Assembly (NCBI GenBank): GCA_030679805.1
Contig: JAUXST010000440.1
Coordinates: 1-34,944 of the forward strand
Reading direction: 5' to 3'
DNA from: Reyranella sp.
Lineage (GTDB): Bacteria; Pseudomonadota; Alphaproteobacteria; Reyranellales; Reyranellaceae
DNA: 34,944 nt
Shown here piece by piece: positions 18,667-27,193 of the stretch. Under the pieces are notes generated by a model. It was not told where the DNA came from. It saw only the letters and a program-made list of their open reading frames with translations, and searched no databases. Both the position numbers and the translations under genes were made by a program. Numbering within the stretch: position 1 is the first letter of the stretch; each line of letters opens with the position of its first letter.

Positions 18667-20511
18667 CTACCGCCCGATCAGATTCGACCTGACGTTCGCC
18701 CAGAAGCCCGGCGTGCGCGGGGTGGCGCGACTGGCGGCGGCCATCTTGCGGTAAATGTCGCCGAGCGAGCGCGCGGCGGTGTGAGCCCGGAGCTTGGTGC
18801 CGTCGGCGCCGGGCACCAGGGTCAGCTCGCGGGTGTGGAAGGCTTCGAGGCCCGGACGGTGGCCGATGCTCACCACCGAGGTTCCGGGTAGCTCCTCGAT
18901 CAGGAGCTTCATGACGTTCTCCTGGCCGGCCTCGTCGAGCGCCGAGGTCGCCTCGTCCATGAAGATCCAGTCCGGCTTGTGGACCAGCACGCGCGCGAAG
19001 GCGACACGCTGCTGCTCGCCGCCCGACAGGATGTGATCCCAGCGCTCGGTCTCGTCGAGCCGGTCGCGCAGGTGATCGAGGCCGACCTTGTGCAGCATGT
19101 CCTTCAGCATCTCGTCGCCGATGCCCTCAGGGGCCGCGGGATAGAGCATGATGTCGCGCAGCGCACCGAGCGGGAAATAGGGCTTCTGCGGCATGAAGGT
19201 GATGGCGCCGGTCGGCAGGTGGATGGCGCCGCGGCCCCACGGCCAGACGCCGGCCACCGCGCGCATGATCGTGCTCTTGCCGCTGCCCGACTGGCCGCGG
19301 ATCAGCACCCTCTCGGGCCGCCGGATCTCGATTTCGGCTTCTGCCACCAGCATCTGGCCATCGGGACGCGCGACGCCCAGCTCGCGCATGATGAGGCGGT
19401 CGGATTCGGTGGCCGGATGGACGACGATTCGCGCATCGTCCGGCACCTCGGCGGCATCCTCCAGGTCGGTGAGTGCCAGGTGCAGATGCACGACGCGATC
19501 GGTCGAGGCGCGCCACTCGGCGAACTTGGGGAAGTTGTCGATCAGCCACGACAGTGCCCACTGCACGCTGGAGAAGGCCTGCGCCGTCTGCATCAGGCCG
19601 CCCAGTGCGATCTCGCCACCGAGATAGCGCGGTAGGGCCACGATCAGCGGCACGATGGGGGCGAGGTAGGCGAGCGAGCTGGTAAGAAGCGAGAGATTGC
19701 CCTGGCCACGCGTCTGCACGTTCCAGGCCGCGCGCAGGTCGAACAGCGAGCCGCGCAGCCGCTCGCGCTCGTCGACCTCGCCGCGCATCAGGGCGATGCC
19801 TTCGGCATGTTCGCGCGCCCGCGTCAGCCCCGAGCGGTAGTCGGCCTCGCGGCCCTGGCGGACGTTGCCGGCATGGATCAGGCCGCGGCCCAGCGCATAG
19901 GTCAGCAGTGAGCCGATCAGGGCATAGGCGATGGCGGCCCAGACCATGTAGCCCGGCAGGTCGAACTCGAAGTCGCCCAGTTTGATCCGCATCGATCCCG
20001 ACAGAATCCAGAGGACGCTGAGGAAGGTGACGAGCTGCAGGATGCACTGGAGGATGCTCTGGGCGAATTCGACGGCAAGCTCGGTGGAGACGCGGATGTC
20101 CTCGGCGATGCGGCCGTCGGGATTGTCGATCTCGTCGGCCAGCATGCCGAGCTGGTACTCGCGGCCTCCGTTCAGCCAGCGCCGGACGGTAACGTGCGAA
20201 AGCCAGGACCGCCAATTGATCTGCAGCCGGCGCTTGACGTGAAGCTGGATGGCGACGGCGACGCCGGCGGATCCGACGATGGCCGCCAGAATCCAGAGCA
20301 GCTGCAGGAGCTGCCCGACATCTTTCTTGTCGAGCGCGTTGAAGAAATCGCGGTTCCAGATGTTGAGCCAGAGGGCGATGCCGACATTGACGATGCCCAA
20401 CAGCACCATGCCGCCGGTCAGCGTCCAGGCGACGAGGCGATATCCGGGCGCCGTCCAATAGCCCGAGGCAACCGCAGCAAAAGCCCGTACCGAACTGTGC
20501 GGCGTATCCAA
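18667..20511 (-). CDS. ABC transporter ATP-binding protein/permease (YddA/SbmA-BacA-like, ABC_membrane_2 type)
   Basis: 614 aa fused TM and NBD; GNVGIALWLNIWNRDFFNALDKKD-like N-terminus; VLIRGQSGSGKSTIMRAVAGVWPWGRGAIHLP, LSGGEQQRVAFARVLVHKPDWIFMDEATSALDE. Confidence 0.9.
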   Translation of the reverse strand: MDTPHSSVRAFAAVASGYWTAPGYRLVAWTLTGGMVLLGIVNVGIALWLNIWNRDFFNALDKKDVGQLLQLLWILAAIVGSAGVAVAIQLHVKRRLQINWRSWLSHVTVRRWLNGGREYQLGMLADEIDNPDGRIAEDIRVSTELAVEFAQSILQCILQLVTFLSVLWILSGSMRIKLGDFEFDLPGYMVWAAIAYALIGSLLTYALGRGLIHAGNVRQGREADYRSGLTRAREHAEGIALMRGEVDERERLRGSLFDLRAAWNVQTRGQGNLSLLTSSLAYLAPIVPLIVALPRYLGGEIALGGLMQTAQAFSSVQWALSWLIDNFPKFAEWRASTDRVVHLHLALTDLEDAAEVPDDARIVVHPATESDRLIMRELGVARPDGQMLVAEAEIEIRRPERVLIRGQSGSGKSTIMRAVAGVWPWGRGAIHLPTGAITFMPQKPYFPLGALRDIMLYPAAPEGIGDEMLKDMLHKVGLDHLRDRLDETERWDHILSGGEQQRVAFARVLVHKPDWIFMDEATSALDEAGQENVMKLLIEELPGTSVVSIGHRPGLEAFHTRELTLVPGADGTKLRAHTAARSLGDIYRKMAAASRATPRTPGFWANVRSNLIGR

Positions 20512-20512
20512 G

Positions 20513-21310
20513 TTAGTCGCGGAAGCTCGGATCGATGCGATCGAGCTTCCTCAGCAATGCCGGCCAGTCGAGCACGCCGAACGGCCGGCGCGTCTTGGGC
20601 TGGTACATGGTGTAGGTGTCTTCGACCACCTTCTCCGGCACGCGCACCATCTGCGTATTGCAGGACATGGCGGCGATCTGGGTCTTGCAGGAGAGTTCCA
20701 GCCGGTGCATGGTGTTGAACGCCTCGGGAATGGTGGCGCCGGTCGTCAGCAGGCCGTGGCTGCGCAGGATGAGCGCATTGTTGTCACCCAGGCTCTTGGC
20801 CAGCGCCTCGCGCTCGGCGGTATCGAGCACCACGCCGGTATAGTCGTGATAGCTGATCTTGGCGAAGCGCATCGAGGTCTGGGTGTTGGGCAGCAACCCG
20901 CACTCCAGCGTCGAGACGGCCATGCCGGCATAGGTGTGAGTATGGATGATGCAGTTGACGTCGGGCTTGGCCATGTGGATCGCCGAGTGGATGACAAAGC
21001 CCGCGCGGTTGACGCCGTAGTCGAGGCCGTCGGGGAATTCGGGCTTGGCGAGGATGTTGCCGTCGTGATCGATCTTGAGCAGGCTCGAGGCAGTGATTTC
21101 CTCGTAGAGCAGCCCATAGGCATTGATCAGGAAGGCATGCGGCTCGCCCGGCACGCGCATGGAAATGTGGTTGGCGATCAGGTCGGACATGCCGTAGTGC
21201 GCAATCAGGCGATAGCAGGCGGCGAGATCGACCCGGGCCTGCCATTCTTCCGGTGACACTTCTGAGCCAAGGTTGGCGACTTTGGCTGGCTTGAGGGCGT
21301 GCACGGTCAT
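20513..21310 (-). CDS. Class II aldolase/adducin family protein
   Basis: ACYRLIAHYGMSDLIANHISMRVPGEPHAFLINAYGLLYEEITASSLLKID; INCIIHTHTYAGMAVSTL-type zinc-site motif; ALILRSHGLLTTG. Start chosen at ATG 21310. Confidence 0.9.
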   Translation of the reverse strand: MTVHALKPAKVANLGSEVSPEEWQARVDLAACYRLIAHYGMSDLIANHISMRVPGEPHAFLINAYGLLYEEITASSLLKIDHDGNILAKPEFPDGLDYGVNRAGFVIHSAIHMAKPDVNCIIHTHTYAGMAVSTLECGLLPNTQTSMRFAKISYHDYTGVVLDTAEREALAKSLGDNNALILRSHGLLTTGATIPEAFNTMHRLELSCKTQIAAMSCNTQMVRVPEKVVEDTYTMYQPKTRRPFGVLDWPALLRKLDRIDPSFRD

Positions 21311-21433
21311 GATAACGCTCCGGGGGGGCAAAATGGTTGCCAACGGTAACCCCGGAGGGCCTCGACCGGAAGGCCTTTGGGCCGCGTGGCGGGCTTGCCC
21401 GCCTTCCGCCCGTCCGTCGGCCCCGAAGAGGAG

Positions 21434-21937
21434 TCAGAGCTTCTTCTTGGCCGCCGGGCCGCGCAGCTCGGCCGGCAGGGGATAGGCCGTGGTCGACTTG
21501 ACCCGCTCCATGGAGAAGCGCGACGTCACGTTCTTGAGCGGCATGGTGTCGATCAGGCGCTTGTAGAAGGCGTCGTAGGCCTGCATGTCGGGCACCGCCA
21601 CGCGCAGCATGTAGTCGATGTCGCCCGCCATGCGATGGAATTCCATCACCTCGGGCATGGCGGTGACGGTCTGGGCGAACTTCGCCAGCCAGGCCGAGGA
21701 ATGGTCTCCGGTTTCGATAGAGACGAACACCGTGAGGCCGACGCCGATCGATTCTGGCGAGATCAGCGCCACGCGCTTCAGGATCACCCCGGCCTTTTCC
21801 AGGCGCTGGATGCGCTTCCAGCACGGGCTTTGCGACAGCCCCACCCGATGGGCGATCTGGGCCAGCGACAGGCTGGCGTCCTCCTGGAGGAGCACCACGA
21901 TCTTCCGGTCGATCGCATCCATTTTACCAGCACCCAT
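21434..21937 (-). CDS. Lrp/AsnC family transcriptional regulator
   Basis: 167 aa; MDAIDRKIVVLLQEDASLSLAQIAHRVGLSQSPCWKRIQRLEKAGVI HTH plus RAM-like C-terminus (MEFHRMAGDIDYMLRVAVPDMQAYDAFYKRLI). Confidence 0.95.
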   Translation of the reverse strand: MGAGKMDAIDRKIVVLLQEDASLSLAQIAHRVGLSQSPCWKRIQRLEKAGVILKRVALISPESIGVGLTVFVSIETGDHSSAWLAKFAQTVTAMPEVMEFHRMAGDIDYMLRVAVPDMQAYDAFYKRLIDTMPLKNVTSRFSMERVKSTTAYPLPAELRGPAAKKKL

Positions 21938-22007
21938 GATGAAATAGCCGAGCCACTGTCGGACCTACCGCCCCAAATCTCAACCAGGCAAAATCTCAAC
22001 AGATGGT

Positions 22008-22280
22008 TCAGCTCGGCAGCGATTCCAGGCACACCGGCCGGCCCAACCGGCCACCCAAAGCCGCGGCCAGCGCCTCGACGTCGTCGTCCAGCGGATCGGC
22101 ATAGGCCGTCAGTCGCGGGTCGGCGTCCTTGAACCATGCCAGGCGCCGGACGCCCGCTTCGCACAGCAGCGTGCCCACCACACGGCCATCGACCGCGATG
22201 GTCCAGAGTGCCGGGTCCTCGCGGTCCACGAATATCAGGCGGGTCGCGCGGGTCACGATATCGCTGGCAAGGCCAAACAT
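22008..22280 (-). CDS. Hypothetical protein (90 aa)
   Basis: ORF MFGLASDIVTRATRLIFVDREDPALWTIAVDGRVVGTLLCEAGVRRLAWF... with plausible protein-like composition; no family recognised. Confidence 0.5.
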   Translation of the reverse strand: MFGLASDIVTRATRLIFVDREDPALWTIAVDGRVVGTLLCEAGVRRLAWFKDADPRLTAYADPLDDDVEALAAALGGRLGRPVCLESLPS

Positions 22281-22486
22281 GCCCCAACTCTAAGGGCCGT
22301 CGCACGGCACCGGCAATGAAACCGGCAATCGAATTGTCCCGACCCTGCAGGAGAAAAATCTCCACGGCCGGCGCGGGGGAGAATTTTCGTCTCCCGGCGG
22401 TGACGGCGCGGCGCCGCTGAATTACGCTTGCAACGAAGATGGGCCCATCCGCGAGAGCCCGATCAGCCACCAACGGAGGCATCGCG

Positions 22487-22642
22487 ATGGCCCCGACCAA
22501 CCGTCTTATCGAAGCGCGTAGGGCCCAACTCCGGGCCCAGGATGAAGCCGACAAGCGCGGCAGCGCCAAGGCAGCGGCCGACGCCAACGGCCACAGACCG
22601 CCGACGGCCCGGCCAAAGGCGCGGCCGAAAGCGAAAGCTTAA
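22487..22642 (+). CDS. Small basic hypothetical protein (51 aa)
   Basis: ATG at 22487 preceded by GGAGG; MAPTNRLIEARRAQLRAQDEADKRGSAKAAADANGHRPPTARPKARPKAKA; low-complexity basic C-terminus. Confidence 0.4.
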   Translation: MAPTNRLIEARRAQLRAQDEADKRGSAKAAADANGHRPPTARPKARPKAKA

Positions 22643-22653
22643 GCGGTGGCGCA

Positions 22654-23610
22654 CTACGACAGCAGTCCGATTTCCCTGTAGTACGCCTCGACCCCGGGCT
22701 GCAGCGTGGCCGGCCGCGGCAACGCCGCCAGCGTGTTCTTCGCCGTCGTTTCGGAGAGTTGCTTGGACTCCAAGTGAAGGCGCTCGACCTTGTACAGTGC
22801 GGTAGCCACCCGATGGCCGACACTGTCGGGAAGTCCGGGCCGCGCCAGCACGAAACTCCACGAACCCACCGTCGGAAGCGGATCGGCTTGGCCGCGATAC
22901 ATGCCGGCTGGTACGGTGAGCCTCCTCAGGAATCCGTACTTGGCCAGAATGCGATCGATCTCACCGGCATCGGGCACGAGGAAGCGGGCGCCAGCCGGAC
23001 TGTTGGAGACGGCGACGAAGCCGGGCCAGCGGATGCCGCCACCCCACAGGGCGGCGACCTGGCCATCGATGACCATCGCCGGGCCGTCGCCGGCGCGATC
23101 GAGATAAACCGACTCGAAATCCTTCTCGGGATCGAGACCGATGCCGTCCACCACGGTGCGGCCCAGGATGACGAGATCGGAGCCGCGCGCGCCCCAGGCG
23201 ATGGGTTGGCCCTTGAGATCGGCGATGCGGCGATAGCGACTGTCGGCCCGCACGACGAACATGCCGGGCGAAGCGTACATGGCGGTGACGACCTTGAGCG
23301 CGGTCGGCGGCCGGCCGGCGCCCGTGAAGACCTCCTGCGCCACCTCACCCTGCACCAGCGCGAGGTCGAGCTTGCCTTGCTCGAGCAACGGCACGTTCTC
23401 GGTGCTGCCCTTGGTGTTGACCTCGTCGATCTCGAGCGTCGGGTCGGCGCCCCTCAGCGCACTGATGAAAGCCGCGCCATAGACCGGGAAGCCGCCGCCA
23501 GCGGTCGCCGTGCCGAGCTTGAGCGGCGGCGTCTGCGCGCCCGCCGGTACGTTCATGAGCGCAAGTCCAGGCAAGGCTGCAAGCAGGGAGCGGCGTCCGA
23601 AGCGGGGCAT
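22654..23610 (-). CDS. TAXI family TRAP transporter solute-binding subunit
   Basis: 318 aa with signal peptide; LKLGTATAGGGFPVYGAAFISALRGADPTLEIDEVNTKGSTENVPLLEQGKLDLALVQGEVA. Confidence 0.9.
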   Translation of the reverse strand: MPRFGRRSLLAALPGLALMNVPAGAQTPPLKLGTATAGGGFPVYGAAFISALRGADPTLEIDEVNTKGSTENVPLLEQGKLDLALVQGEVAQEVFTGAGRPPTALKVVTAMYASPGMFVVRADSRYRRIADLKGQPIAWGARGSDLVILGRTVVDGIGLDPEKDFESVYLDRAGDGPAMVIDGQVAALWGGGIRWPGFVAVSNSPAGARFLVPDAGEIDRILAKYGFLRRLTVPAGMYRGQADPLPTVGSWSFVLARPGLPDSVGHRVATALYKVERLHLESKQLSETTAKNTLAALPRPATLQPGVEAYYREIGLLS

Positions 23611-23619
23611 GATTTCATT

Positions 23620-24408
23620 CTAGGGCCTTACGCCGGGTGATTCGAGCATCATGCCCCGAGCCCGGTCCATGAGGAAAAGATCGAGCATGACGTATTCCGG
23701 AGCGTCGTAGGCGTAGGGCTCGGCCCGGATGCCGGCAAGGCAATTGCGCAGGCGGCGTTTCAGCGAGCCCAGCGTCTGCCATTCGAGCCGGTAGATCGGA
23801 TAGCCGGTGGGATGGGCCTCCGGGATCGTCACGCCGGCGAGCTTCTTGCCGGCATTGTCGTCGTGGCAGATCGCGCAGGACAGGTTGAGCTGGCCCTGGC
23901 GGGCCTGCCAGAGTTTCTCGCCTCGGGCGCGGAACGGCGCGAGTCGCGGATCGTCGGGCGGCGTGATCGGGAAGCCTCGCGACTGGTGTGCGACGTAGGC
24001 CGTGAGCGCCAGCAGCTCCCGGCTTTCGGAGGTCAGACTCCCGGCCCGCTGGTTGGCGGTGCGGCAGAGATCGATCCGGCCCTCGAGATCGACAGGCGCG
24101 TCGGCGCCTTTCGGGATGGCGGGATAGCGCGCGGCGACGCCCTTCATGCTGGCGACGCTGCCGTGGCAATCGGCGCAGGACTTTCCTGACGCGCCAGAGG
24201 CCTTGCCCCACAGCTCGCCGCCCAGCTGGACGAAAAGCATGCCAGGATTGGCCGTGTCGTCGTCCTGCATCTTCTGCAACACCCCGCCCATGTCCTGGGT
24301 GCCGGACCGGCGCTTGTCGGTTCCTCCCTTGTCAGCCATGCCTTGGGCCAGTGCGTAGGAGGCGATGAAGACGATCGCCAGCCCGATGCCGAAATGCCGC
24401 GCTATCAT
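23620..24408 (-). CDS. soxA: Sulfur oxidation c-type cytochrome SoxA (two CxxCH motifs)
   Basis: 262 aa from ATG 24408; signal peptide; SCADCHGS and SCAICHDD heme motifs; DLCRTANQRAGSLTSESRELLALTAYVAHQSRGFP; adjacent to soxZ (ATGA overlap). Confidence 0.9.
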   Translation of the reverse strand: MIARHFGIGLAIVFIASYALAQGMADKGGTDKRRSGTQDMGGVLQKMQDDDTANPGMLFVQLGGELWGKASGASGKSCADCHGSVASMKGVAARYPAIPKGADAPVDLEGRIDLCRTANQRAGSLTSESRELLALTAYVAHQSRGFPITPPDDPRLAPFRARGEKLWQARQGQLNLSCAICHDDNAGKKLAGVTIPEAHPTGYPIYRLEWQTLGSLKRRLRNCLAGIRAEPYAYDAPEYVMLDLFLMDRARGMMLESPGVRP

Positions 24409-24725
24409 TCGACGGCGATAGCGACCCGCTCCTCGACGACGAAGCCTTCGTCGCCGGTCCAGCGCAGGCCGACCGTGCCGCTCTCGCTCGCCACGGCGAA
24501 GAAGGAGACGAACGGATTGGCGGCGATCGCGGGCGACATCTCCATGTCGAAGATCTCGGTGCCGTTCCACGTCGCGGTGAAGCGCTCGATGATGTTGCGC
24601 GGAATGATCCGGCCATTCGGGCCCGGACGGAAGCCGGTCTCCATGGGATGAAGGATCAGCGCCTTGATCTCGACGATCGAGCCGCGCTTGGCCGTCTTCG
24701 GCGCGTTGACCAGGACGTTGGCCAT
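24405..24725 (-). CDS. soxZ: Thiosulfate oxidation carrier complex protein SoxZ
   Basis: 106 aa; VEIKALILHPMETGFRPGPNGRIIPRNIIERFTATWNGTEIFDMEMSPAIAANPFVSFFAVA. Confidence 0.94.
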   Translation of the reverse strand: MANVLVNAPKTAKRGSIVEIKALILHPMETGFRPGPNGRIIPRNIIERFTATWNGTEIFDMEMSPAIAANPFVSFFAVASESGTVGLRWTGDEGFVVEERVAIAVE

Positions 24726-25180
24726 CAGGTCGCCTCATCGAGGCAGGCGGCCAGCGTGACGATCACGTCGGCACTGGCGCTCCAGAACTGCCCACCTGAG
24801 GTTTCGGCGATGGCGACGATCTTCTGCGAATCGCCCAGCTTGATGCGTGTGCCGACGACGGCACGGCCATTGCGCGGCCCGAGCCGGGCGGTGAAGACGT
24901 TGGGCTGCGGGTTCTTCTCGTTGAAGACGTGAATCGCCTTGATGTAGTCGGCCTCCCTCATCGGGCTCTCGACCGACACGACCAGCGGCACGGTGCTGCC
25001 GTTCTCGACCAGCGGCGGCAGATCGAGGCTCACCCGTCCCTCGCGCACCTGGGAGGCGCCCACGACTTTGCGGATGGCGCCCGCCATGGCTTCGGGCGTC
25101 GCTGACGCGGTGCCCAAGGGCAGGACGACGATGGCCCCAATGGCGGTCGCGGTGCCGGCAAGGAAACGACGGCGGTCCAT
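24725..25180 (-). CDS. soxY: SoxY-type sulfur carrier protein with non-canonical C-terminus
   Basis: 151 aa; Tat-like signal MDRRRFLAGTATAIGAIVVLP; VPLVVSVESPMREADYIKAIHVFNEKNPQPNVFTARLGP; C-terminal TLAACLDEAT. Confidence 0.88.
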   Translation of the reverse strand: MDRRRFLAGTATAIGAIVVLPLGTASATPEAMAGAIRKVVGASQVREGRVSLDLPPLVENGSTVPLVVSVESPMREADYIKAIHVFNEKNPQPNVFTARLGPRNGRAVVGTRIKLGDSQKIVAIAETSGGQFWSASADVIVTLAACLDEAT

Positions 25181-25633
25181 TCAATCCTTCAAGGTTGCGA
25201 GATAGGCCACGACATCCTCGATCTGCGCGGCCGACAGGATGGTCTTGCCCTGGAAATTGCGGGCGACCCTCCGCAGGCCGCTCGTCCGATAGTAGGGCGG
25301 CATGATCGTGTCGGCATTGAGACGCGAGCCGTCGACGATGCGCAGCCGCAACTGGCCCTCCGACCAGCGCGACCCCGCGCCGGCAAGGTTCGGCGCCAGG
25401 TCGCCCTGGAAGCGCTCCTCGACGATCGGACCGGAGTGGCAAAGCAGGCAAAGACCGACGCCGCGGTTGGCCACGATTGCGCGGCCGCGGGCGGCGGCGC
25501 CCGGCTGGCCGGTGAGCGAGGCGGGAATGGCGTCGCCAACAATCTGTGGGGCGACCTGGAGGTCGACTTGCTGGGCGACCGCAGCCGGTGCGGCGAGAGC
25601 CAGGGCGGCGGCAAGCAGGCCCGGGCGCGACAT
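25181..25633 (-). CDS. soxX: Sulfur oxidation c-type cytochrome SoxX
   Basis: 150 aa; signal peptide; GRAIVANRGVGLCLLCHSGPIVEERFQGDLAPNLAGAGSRWSEGQLRLRIVDGSRLNADTIMPPYY. Confidence 0.9.
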   Translation of the reverse strand: MSRPGLLAAALALAAPAAVAQQVDLQVAPQIVGDAIPASLTGQPGAAARGRAIVANRGVGLCLLCHSGPIVEERFQGDLAPNLAGAGSRWSEGQLRLRIVDGSRLNADTIMPPYYRTSGLRRVARNFQGKTILSAAQIEDVVAYLATLKD

Positions 25634-25636
25634 CGC

Positions 25637-26899
25637 TCAGCCGAAGGTTTCGGCGGTGACGGTACGGAACCAACTCGAGGCATAAAGCGCCTCCTGGCCG
25701 CGCAAGCCGCCCACCGCGCTGAGCGCGCTCACGCCGCCCGCTCCCGGAACCTCCGCGAGCAGGCCCTTGTCCGGCCGGTAGACGCCGGCGATCGAGATGC
25801 CGTAGTCGGCGGCCAGCAGGCTGTAGCAGGTATTGATCAGCAGCGGCTGCTGTGGCGCGCGGCCGGCCAGCAGCTCGACGATGGCCGCGGCACAGACCTT
25901 TGCCTGCGCATTGGCCGCGAACGCCGACTTGGGCATCGCCCCCATGATGGCGGCATCGCCCAGCACATGGATGCCACGCTGCAGGGTCGACTCGAACGCC
26001 ACCGGCTCGACCGGGCACCATCCGGTGCGGTCGGCGACGCCCGCCTTGGCGGCGATGACGCCGGCCTTCTGCGGTGGGATGACATTGGCGACGTCGGCCT
26101 TGTGGCTGCCGAACTCGGTGACGAGCGTGAGCGTGGCCGGATCGACCGAGGTCACCTTGCCGCCCTTGCTGAGCGGCACCCACTCGATCATGCCGGGATA
26201 GAGTTGGTCCCAGCCGTTCTGGAACAGGCGCTGCTTGGAGAAGGTGTCCTTGGAGTCGAGCAGCAGGAGCTTGGATTTCGGCTTCCAGATGCTCAGCCAG
26301 TAGGCGATCAGGCTGGCGCGCTCGTAGGGACCCGGCGGACAGCGAAACGGATTGGGTGGCGACGACATCACGACCAAGCCGCCGTCCTTCATGTCCTGGA
26401 GCTGCTGGCGCAGCAGCACGGTCTGGGCACCCGCCTTCCAGGCGTGCGGCATCTTCTGGGCCGCCGCTTCGTCGTAGCCGGGGATCGCTCCCCAGTCGAA
26501 GTCGATGCCGGGCGAAAGCACCAGCCGGTCCCATGAGAGCTTCGTGCCGTCGGCCAGAGTCACGGTCCGCGCGGCGGCATCGACCGCGGTCGCCGACGTT
26601 TCGGCGACGGTGACGCCAGCCCCTTTGATGCCGTCGTAGCGGAACTGCTGCTGGGAGATCTCGCGCAGATTGGCGAGCACGGAGTTGCTGAAAGGACAGG
26701 CCGTGTAGATCGGGTTGGGCTCAACCAGGGTGACACTGAGCTTGGGGTCGAGCTGCTTCAGCGTGCGCGCCGCGATGGCGCCGCCGAAGCCGCCGCCCAC
26801 CACGACGACGCGGCCCGCGCCTTGGGCCGAGGCGAGCGATGGGGCCGCGAGACCGGCAGCGCCGGCGAGCTTGAGAAAGGTCCGACGCGTTGCCATCAC
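25637..26899 (-). CDS. soxF: Flavocytochrome c sulfide dehydrogenase flavoprotein-like (SoxF/FccB)
   Basis: 420 aa; Tat-like N-terminus MMATRRTFLKLAGAAGLAAPSLASAQG, VVVVGGGFGGAIAARTLKQLDPKLSVTLVEPNPIYTACPFSNSVL. Confidence 0.88.
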   Translation of the reverse strand: MMATRRTFLKLAGAAGLAAPSLASAQGAGRVVVVGGGFGGAIAARTLKQLDPKLSVTLVEPNPIYTACPFSNSVLANLREISQQQFRYDGIKGAGVTVAETSATAVDAAARTVTLADGTKLSWDRLVLSPGIDFDWGAIPGYDEAAAQKMPHAWKAGAQTVLLRQQLQDMKDGGLVVMSSPPNPFRCPPGPYERASLIAYWLSIWKPKSKLLLLDSKDTFSKQRLFQNGWDQLYPGMIEWVPLSKGGKVTSVDPATLTLVTEFGSHKADVANVIPPQKAGVIAAKAGVADRTGWCPVEPVAFESTLQRGIHVLGDAAIMGAMPKSAFAANAQAKVCAAAIVELLAGRAPQQPLLINTCYSLLAADYGISIAGVYRPDKGLLAEVPGAGGVSALSAVGGLRGQEALYASSWFRTVTAETFG

Positions 26900-27193
26900 C
26901 TACTCCGGTTGGGCCCCGAACCAGGCCGCGATCGCTTCGGTCTGCTGGTCGTCGAAGCCCTTGGCGATGCGCCCCATCACGCTGGAGGGCCACGCCCCGC
27001 TTCGGTACTCACGCATGAAGGTGACGATGTCGGCCACTTTGCGGCCGGCGATCCGCGGAATGACGGAGTCGGTCACCTTCATGGGCGCATGACAACCGGT
27101 GCACGAACTTGCACCCGGCGGAGCATCGGCCGCCTGCGCCGGGCCGCCCGACAACAATGCCAGGGCCAGCACCGACAACAGTAATCGACCCAT
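26900..27193 (-). CDS. Small c-type cytochrome (SoxE/FccA-like)
   Basis: 97 aa; signal peptide; SCTGCHAPMKVTDSVIPRIAGRKVADIVTFMREYRSG. Confidence 0.85.
   Translation of the reverse strand: MGRLLLSVLALALLSGGPAQAADAPPGASSCTGCHAPMKVTDSVIPRIAGRKVADIVTFMREYRSGAWPSSVMGRIAKGFDDQQTEAIAAWFGAQPE

Noticed and set aside
24735-26534. 599-aa minus-strand ORF overlapping soxY, soxX and soxF
   Set aside because: Out-of-frame with three genes that have clear family motifs; Arg/Gly-rich shadow translation.
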